This document shows positions 9,241 to 19,364 of a stretch of DNA of 64,000 bases, piece by piece (position 1 is the first letter of the stretch; each line of letters begins with the position of its first letter). The notes under the pieces were generated by a model. The model was not told the DNA's origin. It ran no database searches and was given only the letters and a program-made list of their open reading frames with translations. This DNA is from Moraxella haemolytica (GTDB lineage: Bacteria > Pseudomonadota > Gammaproteobacteria > Pseudomonadales > Moraxellaceae), in contig NZ_CP089974.1 of assembly GCF_030177935.1 (NCBI RefSeq), positions 682,001 through 746,000 on the forward strand, written 5' to 3'. The position numbers and the translations under genes were made by a program.

Positions 9241-9744
9241 ATGAAAAAAATTATATTGGCGGTCATATTGGCGGCAGCGGTCGGTTCGGCATGGGCGGAT
9301 ATTGATGTTCTTGAGTTTAAAACGCCTGAAGATGAAACTCGTTATCGAGCACTGATTGAAGAGTTGCGTTGCCCTAAATGCCAAAATCAAAATTTGGCAA
9401 GCTCTGATGCCCCCATCGCTTTAGACTTAAAACAAAAAACCTATCAGATGATCAGTGATGGCAGAAGTGATGCTGAGATTCGTGGTTATATGTTTGAGCG
9501 TTATGGCGACTTTATTAGTTACAAACCACCCATTCGCCCATCAACATGGATTTTATGGTTTTTCCCACCAATTTTGTTGATATTGCTTGTATTGGGCTGG
9601 GTAATTAAGGCGAAGAGGCAACGCAACCAAGTAATGAATGTATCTGATGAAGATATTGACACCCTAAATAGCCAAGAAGAAGCAGAGTTATCAAGGATTT
9701 TAAATACGCACAGCACGCCAAATGATAAGAAGGGTAAGTCATGA
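9241..9744 (+). CDS. ccmH: Cytochrome c maturation protein CcmH
   Basis: Periplasmic, membrane-anchored oxidoreductase. It reduces apocytochrome disulfides and works with CcmF and CcmI in the haem lyase. 167 aa: a Sec signal peptide (cleavage after SAWA), the redox motif LRCPKCQNQ with cysteines 44 and 47, and one C-terminal membrane helix followed by a cytoplasmic tail. A GTG at 9238 is also in frame but is too close to AGAGGG. The stop overlaps the ccmI start (ATGA). Confidence 0.93.
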   Translation: MKKIILAVILAAAVGSAWADIDVLEFKTPEDETRYRALIEELRCPKCQNQNLASSDAPIALDLKQKTYQMISDGRSDAEIRGYMFERYGDFISYKPPIRPSTWILWFFPPILLILLVLGWVIKAKRQRNQVMNVSDEDIDTLNSQEEAELSRILNTHSTPNDKKGKS

Positions 9745-11000
9745 GTCAAAGTTTATTATTGTTTTTTACCTTATGTGCTGTTTTGGCGGTGTTGGTGGCT
9801 TTGGTGGTGATTTTCCCATGGTTAAAAAGTCGCCGAGCGATGGATAACCGTTTGATGGCGGTTAATGTGGAGGTGTTTCATCATCGTATTGCGGAGCTTG
9901 ATGCTGATAAGCAAGCAGGTGTGATAGATGAAGCGTATTATCATGCTCAATCTACCGAGCTAAAACGCCAGCTGATAGCCGCCCAAAAACATGAGGATCG
10001 ATATGCACCTGTAGGCACTAAGTCAAGGCTGATTGTCATGGTGTGGATTCCGCTTTTGGCGGCATTGGCTTATTTGACAACGGCTGATCGCACTCCTGTA
10101 TTTACGCTGTGGGAAGCTCAAGATAGAGTAGGGCAGGTTGCGGACGACCTATTAACAGGCAAGATTGATACACCACCAGAGTGGGCAACTAAAGATAGTG
10201 CTGCATTAATTTCTGCCATGCAAACTAATGTGCATACTCATGCTTATGATGCTAACCGCTGGATGCGACTGTCTGAGCTGTTTACTGCTTTGGATGCTAA
10301 GCCACAGGCATTAGAGGCTTTAGCTCGTGCTAATCGATTGGAGCCTGATAATGTTGAGATTGCCATGACCTATGCACAGGCAAGTTTCTTTATGAATAAT
10401 GGCTCATTAGACCCAACCGTAAAAGAAATCGTACTTGGTATATTGCGTAGCACACCTGAGCATGAAGGTGCACAGATGATGATGGCGATGGGAGAGATTC
10501 GTGCGGGTAATTTTGTGAATGCAAAGGCGTGGGTGCATAAGCTTCGTTCAAATATCGCCGCCAAATCTGGAGATAGAAGCGAAGCGTTGGCTAGTATTGA
10601 TACTTTGCTTGAAAACATCAACACTCAAGAAGCTAAGGCGGCTCAAGGTGTCAAAGTCGGTGTTGGTATTGACACAAAACTTATGCCCCAGATTCAAGAA
10701 GGCGATGTATTGTTCATCTCTATTGTCTCTAGCAAGGGTGGTGCACCATATGCTGTTAAGCGACTGCCTGTCAATCAAATCCAAAATGGGCAGTTTGAAG
10801 TATCGCTTAGCGACTTAGATGCCATGATGCCTGAACGCACGCTCACGGTCGGTAGAGAAAATGATGAGCTTGTTGTGAATGCTCGCATCAGCCATTCAGG
10901 TGGTGCGATCTCTGAATCAGGAGATTTGTCTGCAAATCCTGTACCGCTTACTAGGGCAACCAATGCTGTTTTCTTGACAATCTCACAGGTTATCCCCTAA
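9741..11000 (+). CDS. ccmI: Cytochrome c maturation protein CcmI
   Basis: Apocytochrome chaperone of System I, 419 aa. Two membrane helices near the N-terminus (about 5-27 and 96-112) frame a basic cytoplasmic loop. A TPR-like helical domain follows (about 150-290, with the WMRLSELFTALDAKPQALEAL repeat) and then a beta-rich C-terminal periplasmic domain. Last gene of ccmFGHI, followed by a terminator at 11034-11067. Confidence 0.88.
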   Translation: MSQSLLLFFTLCAVLAVLVALVVIFPWLKSRRAMDNRLMAVNVEVFHHRIAELDADKQAGVIDEAYYHAQSTELKRQLIAAQKHEDRYAPVGTKSRLIVMVWIPLLAALAYLTTADRTPVFTLWEAQDRVGQVADDLLTGKIDTPPEWATKDSAALISAMQTNVHTHAYDANRWMRLSELFTALDAKPQALEALARANRLEPDNVEIAMTYAQASFFMNNGSLDPTVKEIVLGILRSTPEHEGAQMMMAMGEIRAGNFVNAKAWVHKLRSNIAAKSGDRSEALASIDTLLENINTQEAKAAQGVKVGVGIDTKLMPQIQEGDVLFISIVSSKGGAPYAVKRLPVNQIQNGQFEVSLSDLDAMMPERTLTVGRENDELVVNARISHSGGAISESGDLSANPVPLTRATNAVFLTISQVIP

Positions 11001-11033
11001 CGGCAAAAATGATTCCAATCGGCTAAGATAACG

Positions 11034-11067
11034 AAAATAGCACCATGATTTTGGGTGCTATTTTTTT
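11034..11067 (+). terminator. Intrinsic terminator after ccmI
   Basis: AAATAGCACC pairs with GGGTGCTATTT across an 8-nt loop and is followed by eight T. It closes the ccmFGHI operon. Confidence 0.85.
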
Positions 11068-11131
11068 ATGAATAGTAAGTTGTGTTTTTCTATGAGTTTG
11101 GGGGATAAAATCGTTAGTGTGTAAAAATCAC

Positions 11132-11160
11132 TTGAACAATCTGTCTTGGTGATTTATAGT
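11132..11160 (+). promoter_or_regulatory. Sigma70-type promoter of adk
   Basis: TTGAAC (11132-11137), a 17-nt spacer, and TATAGT (11155-11160), about 40 nt before the adk ATG. Confidence 0.6.
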
Positions 11161-11174
11161 GTAAGGTCTATTAA

Positions 11175-11858
<684 letters not shown>

Positions 11859-11877
11859 TTGGTCAATTCTGCAATAT

Positions 11878-11914
11878 AAAAAGACCTTGACTATTAAATC
11901 AAGGTCTTTTTTTG
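11878..11914 (+). terminator. Intrinsic terminator after adk
   Basis: AAAGACCTTGA and TCAAGGTCTTT form the stem, followed by a long T run. Located 20 nt past the adk stop. Confidence 0.85.
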
Positions 11915-11944
11915 GCTAAAATTAGTCAGCCTTATATGTGGCGT

Positions 11945-12604
11945 TTAGTACTCTTGTTGCATTTGATGATGAGCCATTACTTTTTGACAGATGGATTCTT
12001 GTAGATACGCCAACGCCTGTGGTATGCGGTCTTTTAGGGTATTTAGTGTATGGGTGGTGGCCAAAGCGTGGGCATTGGGCAGGCCAGTATAGCCATCGTG
12101 AGTGGGTATGGTGTATTCTTCATCGCCAAAATCAAGGCTAATGAGCGATTTGGCAGTATTTTTGTGTAGAATATTGACATTGCCTGTTAGGACAAAGTTG
12201 GTGGATTCATCTTTGATGCTTTGGGTTGGGTTTGTGGTGTAGATTGCTTGCGTATCTTTGGCAGTATTGGTAAATTGTAGGTGCAAAGCAAGGGGAAAAT
12301 CATCGCAAACAATGACGGTTGTACCACTGATTTTGATGTGTGTGGCAGCTTTAATGGTGTCATCAGGTAAGCTTAGCCAACGACAGGCGGTCTGTGCTGT
12401 AACTTTTTCGTTCATCATCTTAAGCATGGACAAATCAAGAGGTCTGTCAGCTTTGATGTCATCGCTTAGGCTGTCATAATGTGCCAAAAACATCATGGGT
12501 AGATCTTTTTCAATGATGAATTTATCAATCTTGACATTATGTGTGCGAAAAATAAATTCAGGTTCGGTGAGTATTTCTTGCAGGATAAAGCAGCTGTCGG
12601 TCAT
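11945..12604 (-). CDS. Hypothetical protein, 219 aa
   Basis: I do not recognise a family. The frame is long, without signal peptide or membrane helix, and mildly acidic. It contains a segment predicted to be beta-rich (IKISGTTVIVCDDFPLALHLQF) and a C-terminal helical part ending in a Gln/His-rich tail (MAHHQMQQEY). It faces adk across the adk terminator and is divergent from the HIT gene. Codon use resembles its neighbours, so it is probably a real, lineage-restricted gene. A possible start is the ATG at 12604. Confidence 0.6.
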   Translation of the reverse strand: MTDSCFILQEILTEPEFIFRTHNVKIDKFIIEKDLPMMFLAHYDSLSDDIKADRPLDLSMLKMMNEKVTAQTACRWLSLPDDTIKAATHIKISGTTVIVCDDFPLALHLQFTNTAKDTQAIYTTNPTQSIKDESTNFVLTGNVNILHKNTAKSLISLDFGDEEYTIPTHDGYTGLPNAHALATTHTLNTLKDRIPQALAYLQESICQKVMAHHQMQQEY

Positions 12605-12694
12605 AAAGGCTAGTTGTATTAAAAATTAAATTTACTATACCATAAAATTTTGTTTTTCGCTAAAAACAGATCGGTTTTTGTAAAATAATTTTCA

Positions 12695-12722
12695 TTGTGC
12701 GTATTGAGATTTATGCTACAAT
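12695..12722 (+). promoter_or_regulatory. Sigma70-type promoter of the HIT gene
   Basis: TTGTGC (12695-12700), a 16-nt spacer and TACAAT (12717-12722), about 48 nt before the start codon. Confidence 0.5.
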
Positions 12723-12769
12723 GATAATAAAGATACATTGGTTATTTATCTTTAAAAACGGAGCTGATG

Positions 12770-13186
12770 ATGACTTATGACAACACCAATATTTTTGCCA
12801 AAATCTTGCGTGGTGAGATTCCCTGCCATAAGGTCTATGAAGATGACAAAACGCTGGCTTTTATGGATGTGATGCCACAGGCGGTGGGTCATGTGCTTGT
12901 GATTCCTAAGTGTGAAGCGGTGGAATTGACCGATTTGCCGTGTGAGTATGCCTGTGCAGTATTTAAAACAGCTCAAAAGGTAGTTCATGCTCAGCGTCAG
13001 GCCTTGGGTGTAGATGGCATCGTTCAGATGCAGCTGAATCACGCCAAAGCAGGACAAAGCGTATTTCATTACCATATGCACCTAATTCCTACTCACATTC
13101 ATGAGCTGGGTAATCACGCAAGTGCTATGGCAAATCAAGATGAATTGGCACAGCTTGCAGCCAAGATTTGTGCTCACATTACATAA
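12770..13186 (+). CDS. HIT family protein (HinT-like nucleotide hydrolase)
   Basis: 138-aa protein of the histidine triad superfamily, probably hydrolysing adenosine 5'-phosphoramidate-type substrates. The triad HYHMH (residues 100, 102, 104 carry the histidines) is intact, with the N-terminal IFAKILRGEIPCHKVYED block typical of the Hint branch. Two adjacent ATGs exist (12767, 12770); the second is better spaced from GGAG. Confidence 0.9.
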   Translation: MTYDNTNIFAKILRGEIPCHKVYEDDKTLAFMDVMPQAVGHVLVIPKCEAVELTDLPCEYACAVFKTAQKVVHAQRQALGVDGIVQMQLNHAKAGQSVFHYHMHLIPTHIHELGNHASAMANQDELAQLAAKICAHIT

Positions 13187-13284
13187 TTTTATCTTTGCTA
13201 TCTTTGATACTCTTTGTGGTATAAGGGTGTAAAAATTGTTTGTTCATTTCGCTATCATAACAGCAGATGAACGGACTTAAAAAT

Positions 13285-13317
13285 CAAAAACGCACAGTGA
13301 TAATACGGTGCGTTTTG
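13285..13317 (-). terminator. Intrinsic terminator after fpr
   Basis: AAAACGCAC (13287-13295) pairs with GTGCGTTTT (13308-13316). On the minus strand the stem is followed by T-rich sequence, just past the fpr stop. It may also end the plus-strand HIT transcript. Confidence 0.7.
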
Positions 13318-13333
13318 TTATTAGTGGGGCTGA

Positions 13334-14107
13334 TTAACCCACAAATGCACGCTCAACCACATAGTCGGCAGGCACGCCCATGCGTGGTGAGATGGTCAAG
13401 CCAAATTCATCTAAAATGGTACAAGTATCACTATTCATCGCCATGCTACCACAAATCATCACACGGTCATCGTCTTTATTCATGGGGGGTAGTCCGATGT
13501 CTGCAAAGAGCTTTCCTGACTTGATGAGATCGGTAACACGCCCTGTGTTTTTAAATTCATCACGAGTTACGGTTGGGTAGTAGATGAGTTTTTCACGCAC
13601 CCATTCGCCAAAGATTTCATCGTTTGGTAGTTCATTTTCAAAAAAATCACGGTATGCCAAATCCTGTTCATGACGCACGCCATGCACTAGAATTACTTTT
13701 TCAAAGCGTTCGTACACTTCAGGTTCACGAGTGAGCGATAAAAATGGAGCCAGTCCTGTACCTGTGGCAAGTAGGTATAGGTGCTTGCCAGGCAAAAGGT
13801 CATCTAATACGAGTGTGCCTGTGGGTTTTTTACTGATGAGTAACTCATCGCCTACTTGGATGTGTTGTAAGCGTGAGGTTAGAGGTCCATCTTGAACTTT
13901 AATTGAGTAAAATTCAAGCTCCTCAGCCCAAGCAGGGCTTGCGATAGAGTAGGCACGCACAAGCGGTTTGCCATCTACCATTAGACCAATCATGGCAAAT
14001 TCGCCACTTCTAAAACGCAAGCTATCACTACGAGTGGTTTTGATGGTAAATAGGCTGTCTGTCCAGTGATGAACATAAGTAACTGTTTCGCTGATGAATT
14101 TTGACAT
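13334..14107 (-). CDS. fpr: Ferredoxin--NADP(+) reductase
   Basis: FAD flavoprotein exchanging electrons between NADPH and ferredoxin or flavodoxin, 257 aa. The FAD-binding RAYSIASP motif, the NADP-binding LLATGTGLAPFLSL motif and the C-terminal VERAFVG are all visible and match the bacterial subclass II FPR. Such enzymes supply electrons for Fe-S assembly and oxidative-stress repair. It is also a plausible electron source for the ferredoxin-type CysI in this window, although that is inference. Confidence 0.93.
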   Translation of the reverse strand: MSKFISETVTYVHHWTDSLFTIKTTRSDSLRFRSGEFAMIGLMVDGKPLVRAYSIASPAWAEELEFYSIKVQDGPLTSRLQHIQVGDELLISKKPTGTLVLDDLLPGKHLYLLATGTGLAPFLSLTREPEVYERFEKVILVHGVRHEQDLAYRDFFENELPNDEIFGEWVREKLIYYPTVTRDEFKNTGRVTDLIKSGKLFADIGLPPMNKDDDRVMICGSMAMNSDTCTILDEFGLTISPRMGVPADYVVERAFVG

Positions 14108-14270
14108 GGTGAAAGTCCCAAAATGATAACAAGTGTTGTTTTTTGCTAAATTTTACCACAAAATCAGCAGAATAAGAAATCTGTGCTATGATAGCGACAT
14201 TTGAAATGAACTGTTATTAACTTTTTGGCATAAGCACTGTTAATTTTAGCATAAACCATCCAAATACGCC

Positions 14271-15002
14271 ATGAATCGCATTACTTCACATACGCTACCC
14301 ATCATCGGTTATCATCACTCCCCCTTGTCCCAAAAGTTTGGTGTTCCTCGGCAACCAAACCTTGTCGCTGTTAAAAGCCATATTGATTTTGTTGCTCCGT
14401 ATGCGATATCTGACGCTTTTGTTGGTATCGAGCGATATAGTCATTTGTGGATTTTGTGGCTCTTTCACCATAATAAAGGGCAGGCAAATTTTCGTCCGCA
14501 AGTGCGTCCACCACGGCTAGGCGGTAATGAGAAAATTGGAGTATTTGCCACACGCAGTATGTACCGACCATCAGCAATTGGGCTGTCGGTTGTGCAGTTT
14601 GATAGATTGGAAGTGATTGATAATCAAGTGATTTTACATATCATTGGGGCGGATATGGTAGATGGTACACCGATATTGGACATCAAGCCTTATTTAGCAT
14701 TTGCTGACAGTGTGAGTGGAGCAAAGGGTTTTTCCAAACCGACTGTTCGGTCTGTATTGTGGAGCAATCAAGCTGAAACGGATTTTATGTATTTTTTACA
14801 AAGTAACGCACTGCGTTTAGATGACCAAGTCATTATTACCAAGCTGATTGCCCAAGACCCACGAGTCGCCTATCGTCAGCACGAAACAAATCTTGTATCG
14901 GTCATGCAATATCGGTGCGTTGATATTAACTTTTATATGAATGATGATGGTGCTATGGTGATTGAGTGTATTAAAAACAGCCAAGTTTGCCATGACACAT
15001 GA
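14271..15002 (+). CDS. trmO: tRNA (adenine(37)-N6)-methyltransferase TrmO
   Basis: SAM-dependent enzyme of the YaeB/TsaA (UPF0066) family that methylates N6 of t6A37 in tRNA-Thr. 243 aa. Diagnostic motifs are GVPRQP near the N-terminus, the FVGIERYSHLWILWLFH segment, RPPRLGG, and GVFATRSMYRPSAIGLS. The central proline-rich residues that are usually HRPN read YRPS here. Confidence 0.9.
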   Translation: MNRITSHTLPIIGYHHSPLSQKFGVPRQPNLVAVKSHIDFVAPYAISDAFVGIERYSHLWILWLFHHNKGQANFRPQVRPPRLGGNEKIGVFATRSMYRPSAIGLSVVQFDRLEVIDNQVILHIIGADMVDGTPILDIKPYLAFADSVSGAKGFSKPTVRSVLWSNQAETDFMYFLQSNALRLDDQVIITKLIAQDPRVAYRQHETNLVSVMQYRCVDINFYMNDDGAMVIECIKNSQVCHDT

Positions 15003-15020
15003 AAATCCATGCTTAAAAAA

Positions 15021-15049
15021 TAGTCAAATGGTAGAAAATTTGCTATAAT
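15021..15049 (+). promoter_or_regulatory. Sigma70-type promoter of prfB
   Basis: TAGTCA (15021-15026), a 17-nt spacer and a perfect TATAAT (15044-15049), about 49 nt before the prfB ATG at 15098. Confidence 0.6.
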
Positions 15050-15097
15050 TTTAGGTTATTTTATTAAAGCCATCATTAAATTTGTAAGGTAATTATC

Positions 15098-16193
15098 ATG
15101 GAAATCGCCCCATATCAAGACCAAATCAAAGACTTAGAAGCTCGTGGTAAAGAGCTTTGGGGGTATCTTTGACGTTGAGGGTAAAAAAGAACGCCTAGAA
15201 GAGGTTAATTTAGAGCTAGAAAACCCTGATATCTGGAATAATCCTGAACTGGCTACAAAGATTAGCAAAGAAAAATCAGTACTAGACGGCATCGTTGGCA
15301 CGGTTGATGGTTTGTCGGTGCGACTTGATGACGCACGAGCGATGTTGGAGCTGGCTGTTGAAGAAGATGACGAAAGTCTACTCGCCGATGTGCAAGCTGA
15401 GTTGGATGAAGCATTAAAGAGTGTAGAGGATTTAGAATTTAAACGAATGTTTAGTGGTGAGATGGACGCTAATAACTGCTATCTAGACATTCAGGCAGGT
15501 TCTGGCGGTACAGAAGCTCAAGACTGGTCGGAGATGCTGTTGCGTATGTATTTGCGTTGGTGTGAATCGCATGGGTTTAAAGCAGAGGTGTTGGAAGTGT
15601 CCGAAGGTGGTGTGGCAGGAATCAAGTCAGCGACCATCGCAGTCAAAGGTGATTATGCTTTTGGTTGGCTTCGTACAGAGATTGGCGTACATCGCTTGGT
15701 GCGTAAATCACCTTTTGATAGCAATAATGGTCGCCATACTTCGTTTTCAGCGGTGTTTGTTTCGCCTGAGATTGATGACAATGTTGAGATTGACATCAAT
15801 CCTGCAGATTTACGCATTGATACTTATCGTTCTAGTGGGGCGGGTGGTCAGCATGTTAATACCACAGATTCTGCTGTGCGTATCACGCACCAACCAACAG
15901 GCGTGGTCGTGGCGTGCCAAAATGAGCGTTCTCAACACGCCAACAAAGACACGGCGATGAAAATGCTGCGTGCAAAATTGTATGAATTAGAAATGCAAAA
16001 ACGCATGGAAAAACAGCAGGCTTTAGAGGATAGTAAATCTGACATCGGCTGGGGAAGTCAAATCCGCTCTTATGTGCTTGATGATTCACGCATTAAAGAT
16101 TTGCGTACTGGTGTTGAGACTTCCAATACTCAGGCGGTACTAAACGGCGATTTGGATAAATTCATCGTAGCGAGTTTAAAATCTGGGTTGTGA
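15098..16193 (+). CDS. prfB: Peptide chain release factor 2 (programmed +1 frameshift)
   Basis: RF2 ends translation at UGA and UAA codons. The gene is in two frames: codons 1-24 run from the ATG at 15098, an in-frame TGA stands at 15170-15172, and the rest reads on in the +1 frame from 15171. The slip site GGGGGTATCTTTGAC, with its internal Shine-Dalgarno-like G run and CTTTGAC, is the classic autoregulatory RF2 frameshift. When RF2 is scarce the ribosome slips and makes the 364-aa protein. The codon-recognition SPF (in [12 protein letters not shown]) and the peptidyl-hydrolysis GGQ (in SGAGGQHVN) are both present. A reading from 15144 is only part of the gene. Confidence 0.96.
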
Positions 16194-16344
16194 TTAAACT
16201 GTTTTATTGCTAGGAAAAAGCAGTTGATTAAACTTAATAAGCCTGTCATAAATTTTGATATTTTTGGGTTTATTTTGGGTGGTTTTGTGATACAATCATA
16301 TCCACCAAGTTTTAGGTTAATTGAAAAAACATAAGGAGACAGAT

Positions 16345-17859
16345 ATGTCTATTGAACGTATCCGCAATACATCGTTGCGTGAAAAAGTAATGAGTGCTGA
16401 GCAAGCCGCCGAGTTTGTCAAGGACGGCATGAACCTTGCGATTACTGGTTTTACAGGTGCAGGTTATCCAAAGGCACTACCAACAGCGATTGCCAATAAA
16501 GCTAAAGATGCTCATGCCAAAGGAGAAAAATTTAGCATTGGTATGGTAACAGGTGCATCTACTGCTCCAGAATGTGATGGCGTGTTGGCAGAGGCGAACG
16601 CTGTGCATTTTCGTTCACCTTTCCAGTCTGACCCAACTTTGCGTAACAATATCAATGCGGGTAAAACTGCTTATCAAGACATGCATCTGTCGCATGTAGA
16701 ACAACAGATGCGTCAAGGTTTTTATGGTAAATTTGATATCGCCATCATTGAAGCAGCTGCCATTACTGAAGATGGCAAGATTATTCCTGCCATGGGTATT
16801 GGACATGGTGTTGAAGCTGTTAAGAACGCTGAGAAAGTCATCATTGAGATTAATGCGGCGTTGAGTGAAGGCTTGGAGGGTATGCACGATATTTATGCTG
16901 AAGTCGGACTACCACCGCACCGCAAACCAATCCCTATCGTGGGTGCATTTGATCGTATCGGTACACCTGCTCTAGATTGCGATAGCGATAAGATTTTGGG
17001 TATCGTGCTGACGAATGCTGGCGATCGTAACTCTAAATTTGCTGAGCCTGATGATGTTTCAAAAGCCATCGCCGCCCAAGTTATTGATTTTCTTGATCAT
17101 GAAGTTAAGGCTGGTCGTTTGCCTAAGAGCTTACTGCCTTTGCAATCAGGCGTGGGGAATGTCGCTAATGCGGTGATGGCAGGTCTGCTAAATGCACCAT
17201 TTGACGATTTGGTAGGCTACACTGAAGTTCTACAAGATGGTATGCTTGATCTAATTCTTGCTAAAAAGATGAAATCAGCATCTGCTACCGCCTTATCATT
17301 TAGCCCTGATGCGTTGGCTCGTTTTAATGAGAACATTGAGTTCTTAAAAGACAAGATTATTTTACGCCCGATGGAAATCAGCAACAATCCAGAGATTATC
17401 CGTCGCTTGGGTGTGATTGGCATGAACTCAATGATCGAGGCGGATATTTATGGTAATGTGAACTCAACACATATCATGGGTACTAAGATGATGAACGGTA
17501 TCGGTGGCTCTGGCGACTTCACTCGCAATGGTTTCTTCTCGTTCTATGTCAGTCCATCAACTGCTAAGGGCGGGGCGATTTCTGCCATTGTACCAATGGT
17601 TAGCCACCACGACCACACCGAGCATGATGTGATGTTTATTGTAACAGAGCAAGGCATGGCGGATCTGCGTGGTAAGTCTCCTCGTCAGCGTGCTAAACTC
17701 ATCATTGATAACTGTTCACATCCTGATTATCGTGATATGTTGCGTGATTATTATGACCGTGCTGAAAAAGCAGGTGCCTTGCATACACCGCACCTACTAC
17801 TAGAAGCATTATCATGGCACCAACGCTTCATTGAAACTGGTGATATGCGTATCAAGTAA
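16345..17859 (+). CDS. Acetyl-CoA hydrolase/CoA-transferase (succinyl-CoA:acetate type)
   Basis: 504 aa, full length for the acetyl-CoA hydrolase/transferase family. It probably moves CoA between succinyl-CoA and acetate or releases acetate from acetyl-CoA. The N-terminal GFTGAGYPKALP, the SGVGNVANAV motif and the YTEVLQD segment carrying the expected catalytic glutamate are visible. The nearest remembered relatives are AarC-like succinyl-CoA:acetate CoA-transferases, but substrate choice cannot be read from sequence. The ATG at 16345 has AAGGAGACAGAT before it. The gene stands alone between promoter and terminator. Confidence 0.88.
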   Translation: MSIERIRNTSLREKVMSAEQAAEFVKDGMNLAITGFTGAGYPKALPTAIANKAKDAHAKGEKFSIGMVTGASTAPECDGVLAEANAVHFRSPFQSDPTLRNNINAGKTAYQDMHLSHVEQQMRQGFYGKFDIAIIEAAAITEDGKIIPAMGIGHGVEAVKNAEKVIIEINAALSEGLEGMHDIYAEVGLPPHRKPIPIVGAFDRIGTPALDCDSDKILGIVLTNAGDRNSKFAEPDDVSKAIAAQVIDFLDHEVKAGRLPKSLLPLQSGVGNVANAVMAGLLNAPFDDLVGYTEVLQDGMLDLILAKKMKSASATALSFSPDALARFNENIEFLKDKIILRPMEISNNPEIIRRLGVIGMNSMIEADIYGNVNSTHIMGTKMMNGIGGSGDFTRNGFFSFYVSPSTAKGGAISAIVPMVSHHDHTEHDVMFIVTEQGMADLRGKSPRQRAKLIIDNCSHPDYRDMLRDYYDRAEKAGALHTPHLLLEALSWHQRFIETGDMRIK

Positions 17860-17883
17860 TCAGACAGCTTGGATGATATCCAT

Positions 17884-17917
17884 AAAAATACGGCGGTTAA
17901 TGACTGCCGTATTTTTA
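17884..17917 (+). terminator. Intrinsic terminator after the CoA-transferase gene
   Basis: AAATACGGC (17886-17894) pairs with GCCGTATTT (17906-17914), followed by T residues. Confidence 0.8.
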
Positions 17918-18022
17918 TGTCGCAGTAAAAGTCTATACGCTATAAATAATAAGATTAGAAGTCATTGTATAAACTTTATGAATCCGGCCGGCATGATTAA
18001 ACCGTCTAAAGTTGTAATAGTT

Positions 18023-18060
18023 AAAAAAGCACCTACCGATGTGATGGCAGGTGCTTTTTG
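18023..18060 (-). terminator. Intrinsic terminator after the thiolase gene
   Basis: AAAAGCACCT (left arm ending at 18034) pairs with AGGTGCTTTT (from 18049). On the minus strand a run of six T follows. It lies 20 nt past the thiolase stop and is symmetrical enough to work both ways. Confidence 0.8.
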
Positions 18061-18080
18061 CTTGCTTTATTGTGTATTTT

Positions 18081-19364
18081 TTAGCGTTCTAGAATGCAAG
18101 TTACGCCTTGACCGCCAGCAGCACAGATTGAAATCAACGCACGCCCTGAGCCTTTTTGTGCCAAAAGTTTGGCAGCGGTAGCCAAGATACGACCTCCTGT
18201 GGCGGCAAACGGGTGTCCGGCAGCAAGACTTGAGCCGTTCACATTAAGCTTGCTACGGTCAATTGAGCCAAGTGGTGCGTCAAGCCCTAAGCGATGTTTG
18301 CAGAATTTTTCATCTTCCCATGCTGCCAAAGTGGACAGTACCTGTGAAGCAAATGCCTCATGAATCTCATAAAAATCAAAGTCTTGCAAGGTCAAGCCTG
18401 CACGCTGTAACATTTTGGGTACGGCATAGGCAGGTACCATCAACAACCCTTCGGTAATACCGTCTTTGCCGATGAAATCTACCGCCGCTGTCCGCTGATG
18501 GGTGATGTAGGCAAGCGGTTCATAACCATGTTCTGCTGCCCAGTCATCGCTAGATAGTAATACGCATGATGCACCGTCAGTCAGTGGTGTGGAGTTGGCA
18601 GCGGTCATGGTAGGGTTGATATTTTTCTTACCAAAGACAGGCTTTAGACTGGCGAGCTTATCAAGTGTGGTGTCAGCACGCAGGTTGTTGTCTTGAGTCA
18701 GCCCTTTGTAAGGGGTGATTAGGTCGTCAAAAAAACCTTCATTATAGGCACGAGACAGGTTTTGATGGCTATCAAATGCCAATTTGTCTTGTTCGGTGCG
18801 ACTGATGTTCCACTCTAGAGCGGTGATTGCTTGATGCTCACCCATGGATAGGCGAGTTCGTGGTTCGCCATTTTCAGGGAATGCAAGCAATTTTTTTGGA
18901 TTGATGGTGCTTAGAGCTGCTAGGCGAGCTTTCGTGTCTTTGGCGGTGTTTAGGCGTAAGAGTGACTTTCTAATACCATCACCTAGAGCAATCGGTGCGT
19001 CTGAGGTGGTGTCTGTGCCACCTGCAATGCCACTATCAATGATACCAAGGGCGATTTTATTAGCAACCGCAAAAGCAGCCTGTAGCCCTGTGCCACACGC
19101 TTGGGAGATGTCATAGGTGGGTGTGGTGGCAGGCAGACTGGTGTTTAATACAGCTTCACGAGTTAGGTTCAAATCTCGACTGTGCTTTAAGACTGTACCA
19201 GCCACAACTTCGCCAATCTCTTTATCTGCCAGATTAAAGCGACTAACCAATCCTTCTAGGGTGGCACTGAGCATATCAATATTACTGGCATCAGCATAGG
19301 CACCGTTTGAGCGGGCAAAAGGAATGCGGTTTGCACCTAAGATGGCAACTTTTTTAATGGTCAT
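18081..19364 (-). CDS. Acetyl-CoA C-acyltransferase (thiolase)
   Basis: Thiolase-fold enzyme, 427 aa, catalysing reversible thiolysis or condensation of 3-ketoacyl-CoA. The nucleophilic cysteine lies in SQACGTGLQ (Cys90), the active-site histidines in EIHEAFASQ and AAGHPFAATGGR, and the second cysteine in SICAAGGQG. The length and the insertions around 115-150 resemble the FadI branch rather than short AtoB enzymes. It is divergent from a FabG-like and MaoC-like pair across a 275-nt region, which suggests a joint fatty-acyl-CoA pathway. Confidence 0.9.
   Translation of the reverse strand: MTIKKVAILGANRIPFARSNGAYADASNIDMLSATLEGLVSRFNLADKEIGEVVAGTVLKHSRDLNLTREAVLNTSLPATTPTYDISQACGTGLQAAFAVANKIALGIIDSGIAGGTDTTSDAPIALGDGIRKSLLRLNTAKDTKARLAALSTINPKKLLAFPENGEPRTRLSMGEHQAITALEWNISRTEQDKLAFDSHQNLSRAYNEGFFDDLITPYKGLTQDNNLRADTTLDKLASLKPVFGKKNINPTMTAANSTPLTDGASCVLLSSDDWAAEHGYEPLAYITHQRTAAVDFIGKDGITEGLLMVPAYAVPKMLQRAGLTLQDFDFYEIHEAFASQVLSTLAAWEDEKFCKHRLGLDAPLGSIDRSKLNVNGSSLAAGHPFAATGGRILATAAKLLAQKGSGRALISICAAGGQGVTCILER

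Noticed and set aside
15144-16193. prfB starting at 15144, or prfB as a pseudogene because of the TGA at 15170
   Set aside because: The slip motif and family length show a programmed frameshift from an ATG at 15098.
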